The notes beneath the pieces are model-generated. The model was not told the origin of the DNA. It did no database searches and saw nothing but the letters and a program-made list of their open reading frames with translations. A stretch of DNA of 64,000 nt, from the NCBI GenBank assembly GCA_004352715.1, contig SCFE01000062.1:866272-930271 (forward strand), read 5' to 3'. Origin of the DNA: Hofstenia miamia (Eukaryota; Xenacoelomorpha; Acoela). The position numbers were made by a program, and so were the translations under genes. Positions 11,689 through 22,664 of this stretch are shown piece after piece (within the stretch, counting starts at the first letter, position 1; each line of letters begins with the position of its first letter).

Positions 11689-12229
11689 CAGTGTTGGTCG
11701 ACTTAAATCACTCGATTTAAATCGGATTTAAATCAAAGCACATTATTAGTTCAATTATTGATTTAAATGAAGTGCACTAATAGAGATACGAGTAGTGTAT
11801 TCTAACTGGTTTGAAGTCATTGCCTTACTATCGTCATTGGCCAAGTTAATCACTTTTTATTTGTAAATATTCGTTGTTTTCTTTTTTGTTTAGTTTTGTA
11901 TTACTTGCTTGACTCTTTCAGAATTTATCAGTATTTCTATTTATTATTATAACAATTTCTGAATATAGATTTTTCTTCTAATATTGGGATGAATTGGCAA
12001 GCTCTGAATTTATTGTTTTGCATGTGTTTTATCTTCAGTTTATTTAAAATTGATTTAATTATTGTATTTCAAAAATAGTAGTATCAAAAGGATTTCTAAT
12101 ATATACTACCTTGGAACATTGTGTGGGTAAAATTGAAATTTGAAATCCAATTTAAATAAAAAAATCCGATTTAAATAAAAAATCCGATTTTTTTGATTTT
12201 TAGTTTAAATTAGATTTTTCCCAACACTG
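11689..12229. mobile_element. Non-autonomous hAT element (541 bp)
   Basis: The terminal inverted repeats start CAGTGTTGG and end CCAACACTG, flanked by a perfect 8-bp duplication (GTCGTGAA). This is the hallmark of hAT transposition. Subterminal clusters of GATTTAAATC-like motifs occur at both ends (near 11708-11770 and 12145-12215) and would be typical transposase-binding repeats. There is no ORF of note, so mobilisation would have needed a transposase in trans. It interrupts an older transposase relic. Confidence 0.88.
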
Positions 12230-12237
12230 GTCGTGAA
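12230..12237. repeat. 8-bp target site duplication, right copy
   Basis: GTCGTGAA is identical to the copy at 11681-11688. Confidence 0.85.
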
Positions 12238-12357
12238 CCACCACCGAGAACAACAGTTCAGCATTAGAAGAATAAACTCGAAGAAACGCCGAGTTTTTTA
12301 ACACAACTGTTATCAGGAAGACCATCTGATGAACATATGAAGGAAAGTGTTGTTTAG

Positions 12358-13755
12358 GATGTGCAAATCAATTGTTATAAAATCATTTTGTTTTCATTAT
12401 TTCAACTTGCACTGCATAAAAAACCATGGTGTAATACATTTCATATTCAAAAAGTTTTACACTACATTGCAGTATATTTCGATGTTTTGAGACGACTTAT
12501 GAATCGCACGCTATTTAAATTCATTCAATATTACATGAACAACTAAATTGTTGCCTATTATTTTGATTAAAAATGTTTGAAAAGTCAGGATTTTATTTGA
12601 AATTTTTGCCCTGTTTTTAGTATTTATTGACGTTTTTCATTGCGGTTTGCTAAAGTGCAGATCTCTAATTTGAATGAAATTTTGTTGTAACCAATGTGTA
12701 CCACATTTCAAAGTCAATTTGTGTGCTATACTTATTTGTGAATTTTCATTGCTGCTGAACAAAGATGTTTTGTAGTGTATAGCTAGTGATTACCGTAACA
12801 TATTTTAATGCATAAACTGAATTTTAAAATATGATTATTTAATGAAAATATGTTAATACTCGATCGAATATTTTTACACCCTCAAGTCGAGTTCAAGTAT
12901 TGAAATTATGTAACATTCAGTGGTTTATCAGGTAATGCTTAGTAGGTTGATCCTTATTATCACTGCACGTTCTTCATTTATTATTGCACTTTTGCTTATC
13001 ACTACACCTTATCTTAGACCCTGGATTTATCATTATAGTCCATATCCCCTTAAGACACAATGTGTACAATTGCACACATGGTAGAAATTTGATTTTGATT
13101 GAAATATGAATTCAACCTTAAGTATCTGTGTTTATTAATTAGGCTACTTTTTCGTTATCTTGAAATTAATTTGGTCTAAATATTGGTATAATTTAGAATT
13201 AAGACAACCTTGTAATAATTAGCATTCCGCAACCTGGAGAATAGGATGAAATTAGTTGAATTTGAGTTATTCACAAATCAACAATTCGTAAGAAACTAAA
13301 TAAAATATTTTCAACAAAAATATTTCATTAAAATAAATTTTTGTACAAAATTTCATGATTAAATCACAATGTGTACAAATATGAAAATATTAACAATAGA
13401 AAAAAGTTCTTAATGTCATCAGAAACAATTAAGACAAGCAGTGCTGAGCCGCCATATAAATATTTTTTTAGCACTTCCATACAATGTACATGTCTGAAGG
13501 GGATATTTTTAGAATTCATCCAAGTACGGTAATGCTATATGCACTTATCTTGTCAAAATTAGAATATTTATTGTAATTTATCTTGCAAAGAGAAAGCATT
13601 GGCAGCTAAAAGTCCGTCGGGGTTGAAAATATGGAATTGATTTTGTACTAAGTGAATTACATAAGTTACTGTTACCGGCAATGGCTTACTTGATGTCATA
13701 TTATTCAATATTTTACCATACTTAATTTGGTCAAACAAACTTAACCTGAAGATGA
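12358..13755. other. No gene recognised; small repeat relic near 12857-12902
   Basis: AT-rich. Bases 12857-12902 carry an ACTCGA ... CCTC-AGTCGAGTTC block resembling 30601-30662 and the subterminal part of the hAT element at 42133-42713, so probably a relic of that family. Nothing else could be named. Confidence 0.4.
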
Positions 13756-14320
13756 GCAATGTCACTTTGCGTATCAGTGTTGCCTCTAGACTTGGCGTTC
13801 GTGTATTTGTGGCGCACGTATTTCATCTGATGGTCTTCATGGATTGTCTTGTAAGAGGAGCACTGGTCATTTTGCACGTCATTCTCAATTGAATAACCTT
13901 TTTAAGCGCACTTTTTCAATGATAGACGTCCCTTCAATTTTAGAACCACCGGCATTGAAACGACCTGATGGCATGACAACTGTTCCTTGGTCAAGAGGAC
14001 GCTCCTTAGTGCGGGACGTTACAGTAGTTGATGCAATTGCTTCCAATCGGATTTCAACTTTTGCTCCTGCTAAAGCTGCAACTGATGCTGAATCCCGAAA
14101 AATATATAAATATTGTGACATTGTTCAACAAGGCTATATATTTCAACTCCTAGCTTTTGAATGTCAAGGTATAGCAGGTAAATTAACTGGAGACTTTATT
14201 TCCCAACTTGGCGAATCCCTAATATTTTCATCAAAGTAACCACGTGCGCCAGTGTATTTTAAACAACGTTTGAGTATTATAATTCAGCAGACAAATGCCG
14301 CTTGCATTTTGGGACAATAG
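13756..14320 (+). pseudogene. C-terminal region of a reverse-transcriptase retroelement protein
   Basis: The segment reads LRISVASRLGV, then (after a one-base frame change near 13797) CICGAR ... HGLSC, a Cys/His cluster. ARHSQLN, VPSILEPP and RPDGMTTVPW follow, then VRDVTVVD and LLAFECQGIAG. An in-frame TAA lies at 14237-14239, and the same frame resumes with FKQRLSIIIQQTNAACILG and a final stop at 14318-14320. This order is that of a common family of retroelement polyproteins downstream of their reverse transcriptase. The RPDG ... DVT spacing resembles a PD-(D/E)xK-like nuclease core, which is inference. The reverse transcriptase itself is absent, so this is a 5'-truncated, inactivated copy. 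Clade not assigned. Confidence 0.75.
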
Positions 14321-16517
14321 AAGATGAATCTTCATTAGATTTGTTTTATGTCTTCTAGATAGTTGGACATTAAGGAGAAAAAAAGAATATTTAGGAAATA
14401 CTGACAAACATCGTCTTTTTCATTAATTAAAACCTTTTGATTTAATGTCAAGGAAAAGAAAAATGCTAAATTGAAGAACAAAGTGGTACAGGGATGACGT
14501 CCAGAAAATAAAGCAAGCCCGAGTAAAAAGCAAAATGTATGGAGTTCATTACAAAAAATACAAATATTGTCAATTCAAGTCTTTCATTTGAAGAAGATTT
14601 ATAATTTGAACTATAATTATAATATTTATAATAATTATAAATATTTATTGTATATACATAGATTTGTATTTAAAAATTGTAAAATCAAACATTTGTTTTG
14701 AAAAAAAATATTTGGTCATTGTTAGAATGGTTTAATACTAACTTGAGTTAGTTCATACAATAATTCTCATAGAAATGTTTTTCATTATTATGTTTATCAG
14801 ATGCCGTATGTTTATAAAAATAATTGTAATATTATAAAGGTATATGCTTGAGCAACAACATACGCATAAACAATATAACATAGAATGACAGTGGGTGTAA
14901 AATGCAGTTTAAATGTAGTAACGTTCTTAAGTGCCAAAATGAAAGCAACGTTTGCCAGGTCTCAATTACTTAATCATTATAGATATAGAGTAATGATATA
15001 TTTAACAACATTAGTCGCTAATTATAAAAAAATCGATTAAAATATTTAACGTGTAGTAAAGCTATTTGTCAATAAATTCTCACTGGGTTATTTGTTTGGT
15101 AAATTGTTAAGATTAAAAATCCAAGGACTAAGATATTTTACATTAATTATAATTATTGATATTGAATTCAACGAAAAATTGTCTTAGGAACCAATATTCT
15201 GGACGTATAAACTTTTGCTAATAAATCTGAAAAAATTAGCAGCATCCTCATTGAAAAAATAATTACTATATTTTTAATGAAGATAATGATAAATTCAATG
15301 TAGAATTGTACAATAAAAATCATCAACACTAAAAAACAAAATTGATTAAATTATATCTCAAGCAAAAACTGTTTGAGCGAACAAAGTATAATAAATTGAA
15401 AAATTAAGAAACTTACACATTTTACAATTACTAATTATTGCAAAAAATAATTATATATTTATGCATTGCTAGATTTTTAATTGTTTAAGCAGTTCCTTTA
15501 TAAAGAATATAAGTACAAGGTTTTAAGAATTATGTGTCTGATATTAAATCTCATATTTAAAGAGCGGCTATAAAATATACATTTTTATCACTCATTTAAA
15601 TCCGTTATATAATTGCTTATTTCTTTGATGCAATAAATATGTATCAGTAAGATATATGCCTTTATCCAATATAATGAAGAAAATATAGACATTTAGGGTT
15701 GTAAAGCACAAGATGTTTGAAGTCATATTTCTTCGGACATATAAATAGTTACTTCGTATAAAAGATGTTTTTTTTCAAAAAAAACAAATTCAATTTCAAA
15801 CACTTTGCAAAAGTGGTACAGTTTATTGTTTATCATTCCATCGTCCACCAATACTAAAAATATGTGTTCTAAAGCCCTATTTAGGACAGAAAATATTACA
15901 CATGAAGCAGTGTTAATTTTATTTTCTTATGAGCGAAGTTTTCTTTTTGGTTAAAAAAAGCATAACCAAGGTATTGAGGAATTTCGCTTATTTGTAATAC
16001 GATGTAGCAAATTTAAGCATTTTCTTTGTTAAGATGTGATATTGTACAAACCTTTGAATTTCAACAGACAATATTTCACAAGAGCCAAAAAAACCAATAA
16101 ACAAAACTAACACTACAATGAAGATATTAGGCCAAAATGTATACTAAGAGAATATGCATCAAAATCATACTTTTGCTAAATAAAACTGCTTAATTTTTCT
16201 TGAATTTTAGTTTTTCAGTCGTACGATCGACTTAAGCCGCTTTTTATAAAAATGAGGTTTGGTATGGTTACAGCGGCCTTTTTGTCCAATTTCAGCCGAT
16301 TTTTTACGATTTTAGTGATACGTTTTCCCTTATAACTCCATCAATTTCGGTCTGACTTCAAATTTGAAAAATGTTCTAAAAAGCTGAGGTACTCAGCTTT
16401 CCAATAATATACTGTATTACACATCATTCTAAAGTATGAAATTAAAAAATAATTTTTGCCCCTTATTTTTGATACATATTTTTTGAGAGCCTCCGGCCAA
16501 AAACTGCTAACTAACAA
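14321..16517. other. No feature recognised
   Basis: Very AT-rich, with no protein-like frames, no clear inverted repeats and no RNA genes that I can see. Confidence 0.6.
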
Positions 16518-18205
16518 TCACCATATTTCGTGAGTGAAGACGCGCTGCTGTTCAATTGTCACCTCGTCTTGATGTAGATCTCTCTTCTGAGCATCACCAG
16601 CTTCTGTTCTAGGGTATTGATAGGCAAAGACCTCATGAATTGGTCTATTTTCCAAACAAGAGTTTTCTGCATTCCTGGTGAATCTTTCCGTTTCTTCATG
16701 TAAGGAAGGACCAATGAAAGAGCAATATACCAACCGAATTTCCAGGAGTTATACTTCTTGGTATCAGAATCGTTGTTCAGAAAGAACAATGTTTACGCAA
16801 TCACTCTTGATACGTCTTGAATGTAATGTAATGCTTCCTACTTTTGCAGTTAGTAGTGCTCGTGGCACATCTCTGATCCCCATAATCAGTACCTCTCTTT
16901 GTGAAATAATACATCTTGATGATCGATGGCTTGCACTTTCCGTCATCTCTTGTAACACCAAGCAATGGAGGCAAAGAAGAGAGAACATTTATTATCTTCA
17001 GTCCCTTACTTTTAGTTTGAGTACATAACTTGTGACTGTAAGCTTTCTAATAGTTTTCTCCCACGAAGTCTGTGTACTATGTGGCTGTCGTTCAGTTTAG
17101 GATTTGATTTCACTTTCTCAATGCTTGTAGTTGTATATGGGCCTGGCTCTATTGGTTTTCCAGCATAGACTTCGCTTCTATGGGTATAGAAATTTCTGAC
17201 AGTAATCTGTACTTAGTAGTCTTGTCTTTATTACATTGCTTGAAGCTAATCTAGATTCGCATTTGATTCAGGCACTCATTGACTGTTGTGAAGTCTCCGC
17301 TTTGAACCGATTTCCTGCAGTTATTATTGAAATTTTGCTGCAGCTAAGTGATCCTGCCTCCATCGTACCTTTCTAGTACTGGGATAATCAAGAGTCATGA
17401 GGTTGACCAAAAAGAGCGAACCTATTTCGGGACATAGTTGCCTGAAATACTGGGTGTTCCATTCTGTCATCAAATATTCGTTTCGTACTCCAATTGTTCT
17501 GTTTCAGAAACGTTCGAAAATATCTGAGGAAAAGAAACGTTAGAATTTCGTCACTGTCAGTTTTCTTTACCTATGACAGCTTGCTAGAATTAATATGACA
17601 AGGCGCTTTTTTTCTTCTGGTAAATTCTCAATAAAATTTTGTATTGCAATATTTGTGCATGCCACAAATTGATCAATCATCTTCGGTGTGATAAAAAGAT
17701 GGAAGCAGCCAACGGTGTCGCAGCATTTTTGTGGCTCCAATAACACCTTGAGGTTTTCGCATGATGTTTTTACGTGATTGACTTCCTCTGATTACTGGTT
17801 TTTGGTTTTGCCATGTAATGCTCTCTTCAGGTTTCCTTTTGTCTTCTTTTCGATTATCACTTTGTGCTCAATCTTTGTCTGGGGGAGAAGAAGCTCCTAA
17901 TTATTTTCTGCCTTCAAACTGGCGTCCAGTGTATTCACACAACTATTACTGAATCTCACGTTTTCCCTTGTTTACTCGGTGGCCACAGCTTCATCACCAC
18001 TATCAAGCTCATCAATAATTTCTTCGATATACACAAAATTAGCAGATGGATCATTTACCTCAGGCTCAGTGGCATCAACTGATTCATCTTCCTCCGACAC
18101 CCAGCCATCTCCTCTTGTCAAATCAGTCAGATCTTCATCCTCACTATCACTATGATCCAGCAGCTCAAACACTTGTTGCGTGCTAAGCCTAAATCGCGTA
18201 GGCAT
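16518..18205 (-). pseudogene. piggyBac-family transposase pseudogene
   Basis: The minus-strand reading starts at ATG 18205 with an acidic N-terminus (RFRLSTQQVFELLDHSDSED) typical of piggyBac-derived proteins. Further along, in shifting frames, MIDQF precedes MEHPVFQATMSRNRF near 17460-17419, the family MSRNRF motif. VNECLNQMR and SFKQC near 17290-17200 stand where the first catalytic Asp segment (IDE) should be, with Asp changed to Asn. VYAGKPIEPGPY near 17170-17135 matches the family's VYTGK..GPY motif. Stops and frameshifts occur throughout, so it is inactive. Base composition is noticeably less AT-rich than the flanks. I could not identify paired TTAA-flanked terminal repeats. TTAACCC at about 18799 is a weak candidate for one end. 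Confidence 0.82.
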
Positions 18206-18462
18206 GCTATACGATTCGTAAAAGTGTACTGGTACTATTATATCAAAAAGATGTTTGCGTAAAATGAATCAAGCGGAATAAAGTTCTGCTTAGATACTGC
18301 ACGGAAAGATCAAAAGCAATGCCGTGAATAAATTCGGTACATGTGATGCGATATAATTACTCTGAGAATCCCCATCAAACCGCCATGTTCCGGGCCTCTT
18401 ATTCCTTATAACGTGCAGTTAATCTCTTTTCTACGACATTTACATTGTCTATATGAGTATAA

Positions 18463-18507
18463 GCGGGGATTACACGATTATTATTAATCGCGTAGTCCAC
18501 GGTATAA
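18463..18507 (-). repeat. Dispersed repeat block shared with 28194-28230
   Basis: On the minus strand it reads GTGGACTACGCGATTAAT, then a short spacer, then GTGTAATCCCCGC. The same block occurs on the plus strand at 28194-28230 with a six-base gap. It lies about 250 bp upstream of the piggyBac start codon, so it may belong to that element's terminal region. Confidence 0.5.
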
Positions 18508-19726
18508 GTGACGTGTAAACGATAATATTATGTATAAAAATGTAATATTAAATTCTATCGAAAAGAGGAAGCGCTATTTTTATTTGTTGTGTGTCCATTT
18601 GAAAACAAAAAAACAATCAGAGACATCAATACATCAATTCGAAACATAAATGATAAAAACGATCTAATGATAGATTAGAATTTATTGACGTTCCCTTTAT
18701 GATTGCAAACATTTTATTTTATTTTATTTCACTAAAAAATTTAGTTTGATACAAAAAAAAATTTAATGGGAAATTAGGAGAAAACCGAAGGGCTATTTTA
18801 ACCCCCATGTACTAAAGGCGTGGTGGAGAGCCATGGATTAAATTTTTCATTTTCAAATTTTTCAATTTTTACATCATCCTTTACAAGGAGTGCTAATCAA
18901 TGAATTTAGGTGGTGCGAATTTACAATATCTTTTGGGTACCTCTTTTTCTTCCCCACAATATAATCGTGAAAATATAACATATACAATAATTTTTTTGGA
19001 AATTTTTTTAGTGTTTATGATCTAAAAATACTAGTTTAAATTACAAAATGCTTATTACAAAAAGGTGAAGTATAATGGAAAAAATAACTACAAATTTTCT
19101 AAAATATCATTGGTGTTGTAAATTATAATAGCATTCAAGAATAAAGTGTACCAATAGGAAGAGCTTAGCAGTTGAAATAACAGAGCACCAGTGAGAAATT
19201 ATTCCCAAGACAATATTTGAATTTTTCAAAGCAGGTTTCTTTCTTAAATAGAAACACTGTAACGCTTTCCAATTGTGAGCTAATTTGCATTTCCAAAATG
19301 AAAATTTTACAAAACGATTTTATCCATTGTGGAATGAAAACGGATTTAATCAACCCTTTTTAATGCAATTTAATCTTATATTATTCTTAATGTGAACTGT
19401 TTAGATGTGGACGCTGATAAAATTGATCAACCATAATTAAGTTTTTACTAAGCTATATATTGTGCTTTTTGGCAAAGATATCTAAACAGTTGTAGTTCCT
19501 GGGACCTGTAGACACAAGCCATAAATTTTCTAATACCAAAAATTTCTTAGGCATTAATAAAAATTTTAAGTTCTTACGAAACTATTTTGCATAGACAGTT
19601 AGACAGTTCAGAGAACTTACTTTAGATAAATATATCTTTTTGAGTTAGTTGATTTACCATTGATTTCGAGCTGCTAACAAATTTGTATTCTTTATGTAAT
19701 CATGTACATTATTAATTTTTTTTAGT
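18508..19726. other. No feature recognised
   Basis: AT-rich spacer between the piggyBac relic and the ShKT-like gene, with no protein-like frame. Confidence 0.6.
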
Positions 19727-19732
19727 TTTAAT
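19727..19732 (-). terminator. Candidate polyadenylation signal of the ShKT-like gene
   Basis: ATTAAA on the minus strand, about 75 bases after the stop codon at 19808. It is a variant hexamer in AT-rich DNA, so weak evidence. Confidence 0.3.
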
Positions 19733-19807
19733 TATTATAAAGTGAAAAAGTGGTTAATAGTTATTTTGAACTCATCCATGCAATAAATTAATTATATATA
19801 AGAGTTG

Positions 19808-19908
19808 TTAACATATTCCACAAACTTTGGGACATGATTCAGCAAAGTATTCGCATCCAGTTTCTTCATCCATCAAATTACAGATCTTAAGGGTATCCCT
19901 ACATTCAT
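19808..19908 (-). CDS. ShKT-like secreted cysteine-rich peptide, exon 2 (mature domain)
   Basis: The minus-strand exon follows an acceptor (ATTTTAG, AG at 19910-19909) and completes the codon left open by exon 1. It encodes 33 residues to TAA at 19810-19808. Six cysteines are spaced C-x6-C-x8-C-x6-C-x3-C-x2-C, and the last is the final residue before the stop. The acidic residue two after the first Cys (CxD) and the closing C-x3-C-x2-C are hallmarks of the ShKT fold. The two middle spacings are not those of the classical anemone peptides. The family includes ion-channel-blocking peptides but also non-toxic modules in proteases and developmental proteins, so no activity is inferred. The domain is intact, with no stop or frameshift. 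Confidence 0.7.
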
Positions 19909-20458
19909 CTAAAATATAACTTCTAATGAATGCAATATTGGAAAAATTATTTTTTAACTTGGCATACTAGTCTCTCAAAAAATGAACTGCTTCAAAGTTA
20001 AAATAGCCTTTATAAGTTTAGAACATATTTTTTGTTACTACATTATTGGTAATCAAAAGAATGAATTTTTTAGTATTAGGTGAAAAATATACAAGATTAA
20101 TTTTACTTGCAAATCAAATAAAATTTCTATTAGAAGTTTATGGAGTTGACATTTTCCAATGACGTTAGTAAGTTACCTACAACAAATTAAAGGATCAGCC
20201 TTATAGGGTATATAGGAATTCAAAATTAACACCGAAATTTGCAGTCAATTGAAGTCTGAATGGTAAATATATAAGATTGTTGGTTGTTGATTTTAACCTC
20301 CATTTTTAGTAATTACATCAAATTAAATTTTTAAACGACATGTAATTTGCAATTGATCTTGCTTCTAAATGTACTTTTATTTGGCTAAAATGACTGTGTG
20401 ACAAGTTAATACTAGTTTTATAAATGTGTATTATAAATTTTAATTCCAAAAGCCTTAC

Positions 20459-20534
20459 CACTTGCAAGCACAAACGAAACAGAAATCAATAATACAAAGA
20501 ACACAAAACTGCAAATCCAACTAGAAACAGACAT
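20459..20534 (-). CDS. ShKT-like secreted peptide, exon 1 (signal peptide)
   Basis: On the minus strand, ATG at 20534-20532 opens 25 codons plus one base before a donor (GTAAGG) at 20458. The translation has a short polar start, a hydrophobic core of Phe, Val, Leu and Ile, and a small-residue end (LAS), which is a textbook signal peptide with predicted cleavage near the exon end. The phase-1 junction with exon 2 across a 550-bp intron gives a 58-residue precursor whose mature part is a single six-cysteine domain. The pairing of a clean signal-peptide exon with an in-frame cysteine-rich exon is why I believe both. The promoter was not identified. Confidence 0.7.
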
Positions 20535-22656
20535 TTTCTGGAGAAAATAATTTATTACAGCAGATGGTGAGAATGACTCCCTTGTGTGCACTCAATCTCT
20601 TAAACTAATTCTTTTTAGTTGACCATCCGCCCGGAACAATTTATTTATTCATCCGTTTGCATTTAAACAGCAAACAGTGAGCAGATATTGTTTACTGATT
20701 ATCTCTTTGAAAATAAACTGTAATCAAAGTATATGAGTATAGCCCATACTTTAGTGATACTTTAAAAAGTATAATAATATTTGAATATCTATGAATTTAC
20801 AAAGTGAAATTCTTACAAAGCACAACATTGATGCTAAGAGGAGATTTGATCAAAAACCAATATAAGATACAAGCATTTCGCAGGTATCAAGGACCATGGG
20901 CTCAAAAATACACTTGCAGCGTTAACCAGTAACTTTGACTATTCTCAGCCAATACCAAAATATGGAAAATCTCCAGTATTTCACTCATTAGTTCTCTCGG
21001 CTCATCAGACACCTAATGTCCACAATGAGAGATTTAGATAAGTTACAGTGAAATATTTTCTCAACGAAATCCATGCATATATAACTTAAATGAGAAAATA
21101 CTCAGAAATATTAACAGTACGATATCGAAAATAAGTAACTAAGACTAGATTTATTTGCATAATACCCTTCTTGCAGTTGCTATTTTTTGGCAGCCAATAT
21201 AATTGACATCATGGGCCCTATTCCCCTCGGAGAGGGTATTAAGGCCCACTCTTATGATATCACAAAATTAGATTTTAAGAATACATGCAGTAAGTATTTT
21301 CATTCTGAGTGTCAGATATAAATATTTGTGATTAAAGGTAACAATAATTGTAACCAACCGACAATTTCATCCACAAATGTGATAGTGTCCGGTTTAATTA
21401 ACTATGGCATTGTTGCCTGCCTGTACCTTAAGAGAAATTTTTTAAGTGAGTTCTGAATATGTGTAGTGTGCATTCAAGAATTGCTGCTTATGAAATATGA
21501 ATTATAACACAAAAATATTTGATTTTAACAGTAAAAAACCTCCATGCTATTGAAATTTAGCATAAATTTAAAATCTATGTAAATAATTTTTACCAGCTTA
21601 TCATTCGAATTTATACAAAAATACAGTGAACTTATTTAGACGAATTGGTTACAATCAAAACAGGTTAGCACTAAATCAAATTTGGTGTTTTTCTAGTAGG
21701 TCGAAAGCTATTTTTAGATTCATAAGCTATTTTAGAATTTTAAAAATAATAATCATACTATTATTGTACTAAAGAATAAATAATTTCAATTGCTTTTCAA
21801 AATATGGTTATTTTCACCTATTAGCTTGCAGATCTTTTAAATAGGACTGAATAAAACCTATCTCAGTCAATGGCCGGTAAAATCCAACCTGTCCCGCTTC
21901 CAACTTTTGCTATTGTTAACAAATATTTAAATATATTCCAGGAATTTTTTTTCAGTAATGCTATTTGTTACAATTTTTTCCATGAATACTAAATTTCATA
22001 ATACTATTTCAAAACTCAAGATGATAATTTTTATTCAATAAATTTTCTTACTCGAGCAGAATAAAAGTCAAAATACTGAACTTCAATGTCAGATGCTATC
22101 TTAGATACTTAAAGCTAATTTCCTTTATACATGTAAAAGAAATATCAAATATTACTGATGACCTTATTTTGCGAGTAACATAATGAATAATGGCACAAAG
22201 TTAACAAACCCTGCGATGTATAACGCTAGAGCTAAATTCATATGACAATTCATCAACTTTCGAAATATATATTACGTCGCTCATAAAAAGCATCTTTCCA
22301 CTAGATGGCGTGAATTTTGTATTTTTACAATAATTCCTTCAAATTTTAATCAATATTATTTATATATTATCCAATATAACAACTATATTAAAATTTTGTA
22401 ATTGCTTAGTTTTAAAAAATTTCATTGCAGTTTGCATTCTACATCCGCTTACATCTAACATCCTACCCTCAATTTAATGTTTATAGATTCCTGGTTTAGC
22501 TCTAATATCTTCCTGTGCAGAATGTGTCAATGTAAACGAATATAGCATCATCATAATTTAAAATTATAAAAACATTATTGGAAGAAGTTAATTACATGAA
22601 AATTGACACAAACGTATTTATGTGTTTCAAAATGTAATCATTATCTGTATATTTGG
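20535..22656. other. No gene recognised; a small foldback near 21214-21252
   Basis: AT-rich. A 56-codon open stretch near 20850-21045 (plus) has no start, no splice context and no match. Bases 21214-21252 contain an imperfect inverted repeat (GGGCCCTATTCCCCTC against GAGAGGGTATTAAGGCCC). Confidence 0.4.
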
Positions 22657-22664
22657 GTTATTGT
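22657..22664. repeat. Target site duplication, left copy
   Basis: GTTATTGT; the right copy is GTTATTGC at 24211-24218 (7 of 8 identical). Confidence 0.6.

Larger units (their letters stand above)
11638..12357 (+). pseudogene. Helix-turn-helix transposase N-terminal relic, split by a hAT insertion
   Basis: Removing the hAT element at 11689-12229 and one copy of its 8-bp target duplication restores a continuous frame. It reads CQIFKECFGREPPPRTTV across the junction, then an in-frame stop, then LEETPSF and LSGRPSDEHMKESV, ending at TAG (12355-12357). This is the N-terminal HTH arrangement (F+xxFGRxPPxRxT ... SGRPS) of a widespread mariner/IS630-like transposase group. No catalytic domain follows. 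The insertion postdates the transposase fragment. One internal stop lies outside the insertion, so the copy may already have been dead. Confidence 0.65.

Noticed and set aside
13885-14121. 78-codon minus-strand ORF
   Set aside because: It is the reverse-strand shadow of the retroelement protein at 13756-14320, whose plus-strand frame has clear family motifs.
18799-18830. TTAACCCCC as a piggyBac terminus
   Set aside because: I could not find the matching inverted copy on the other side of the transposase relic.
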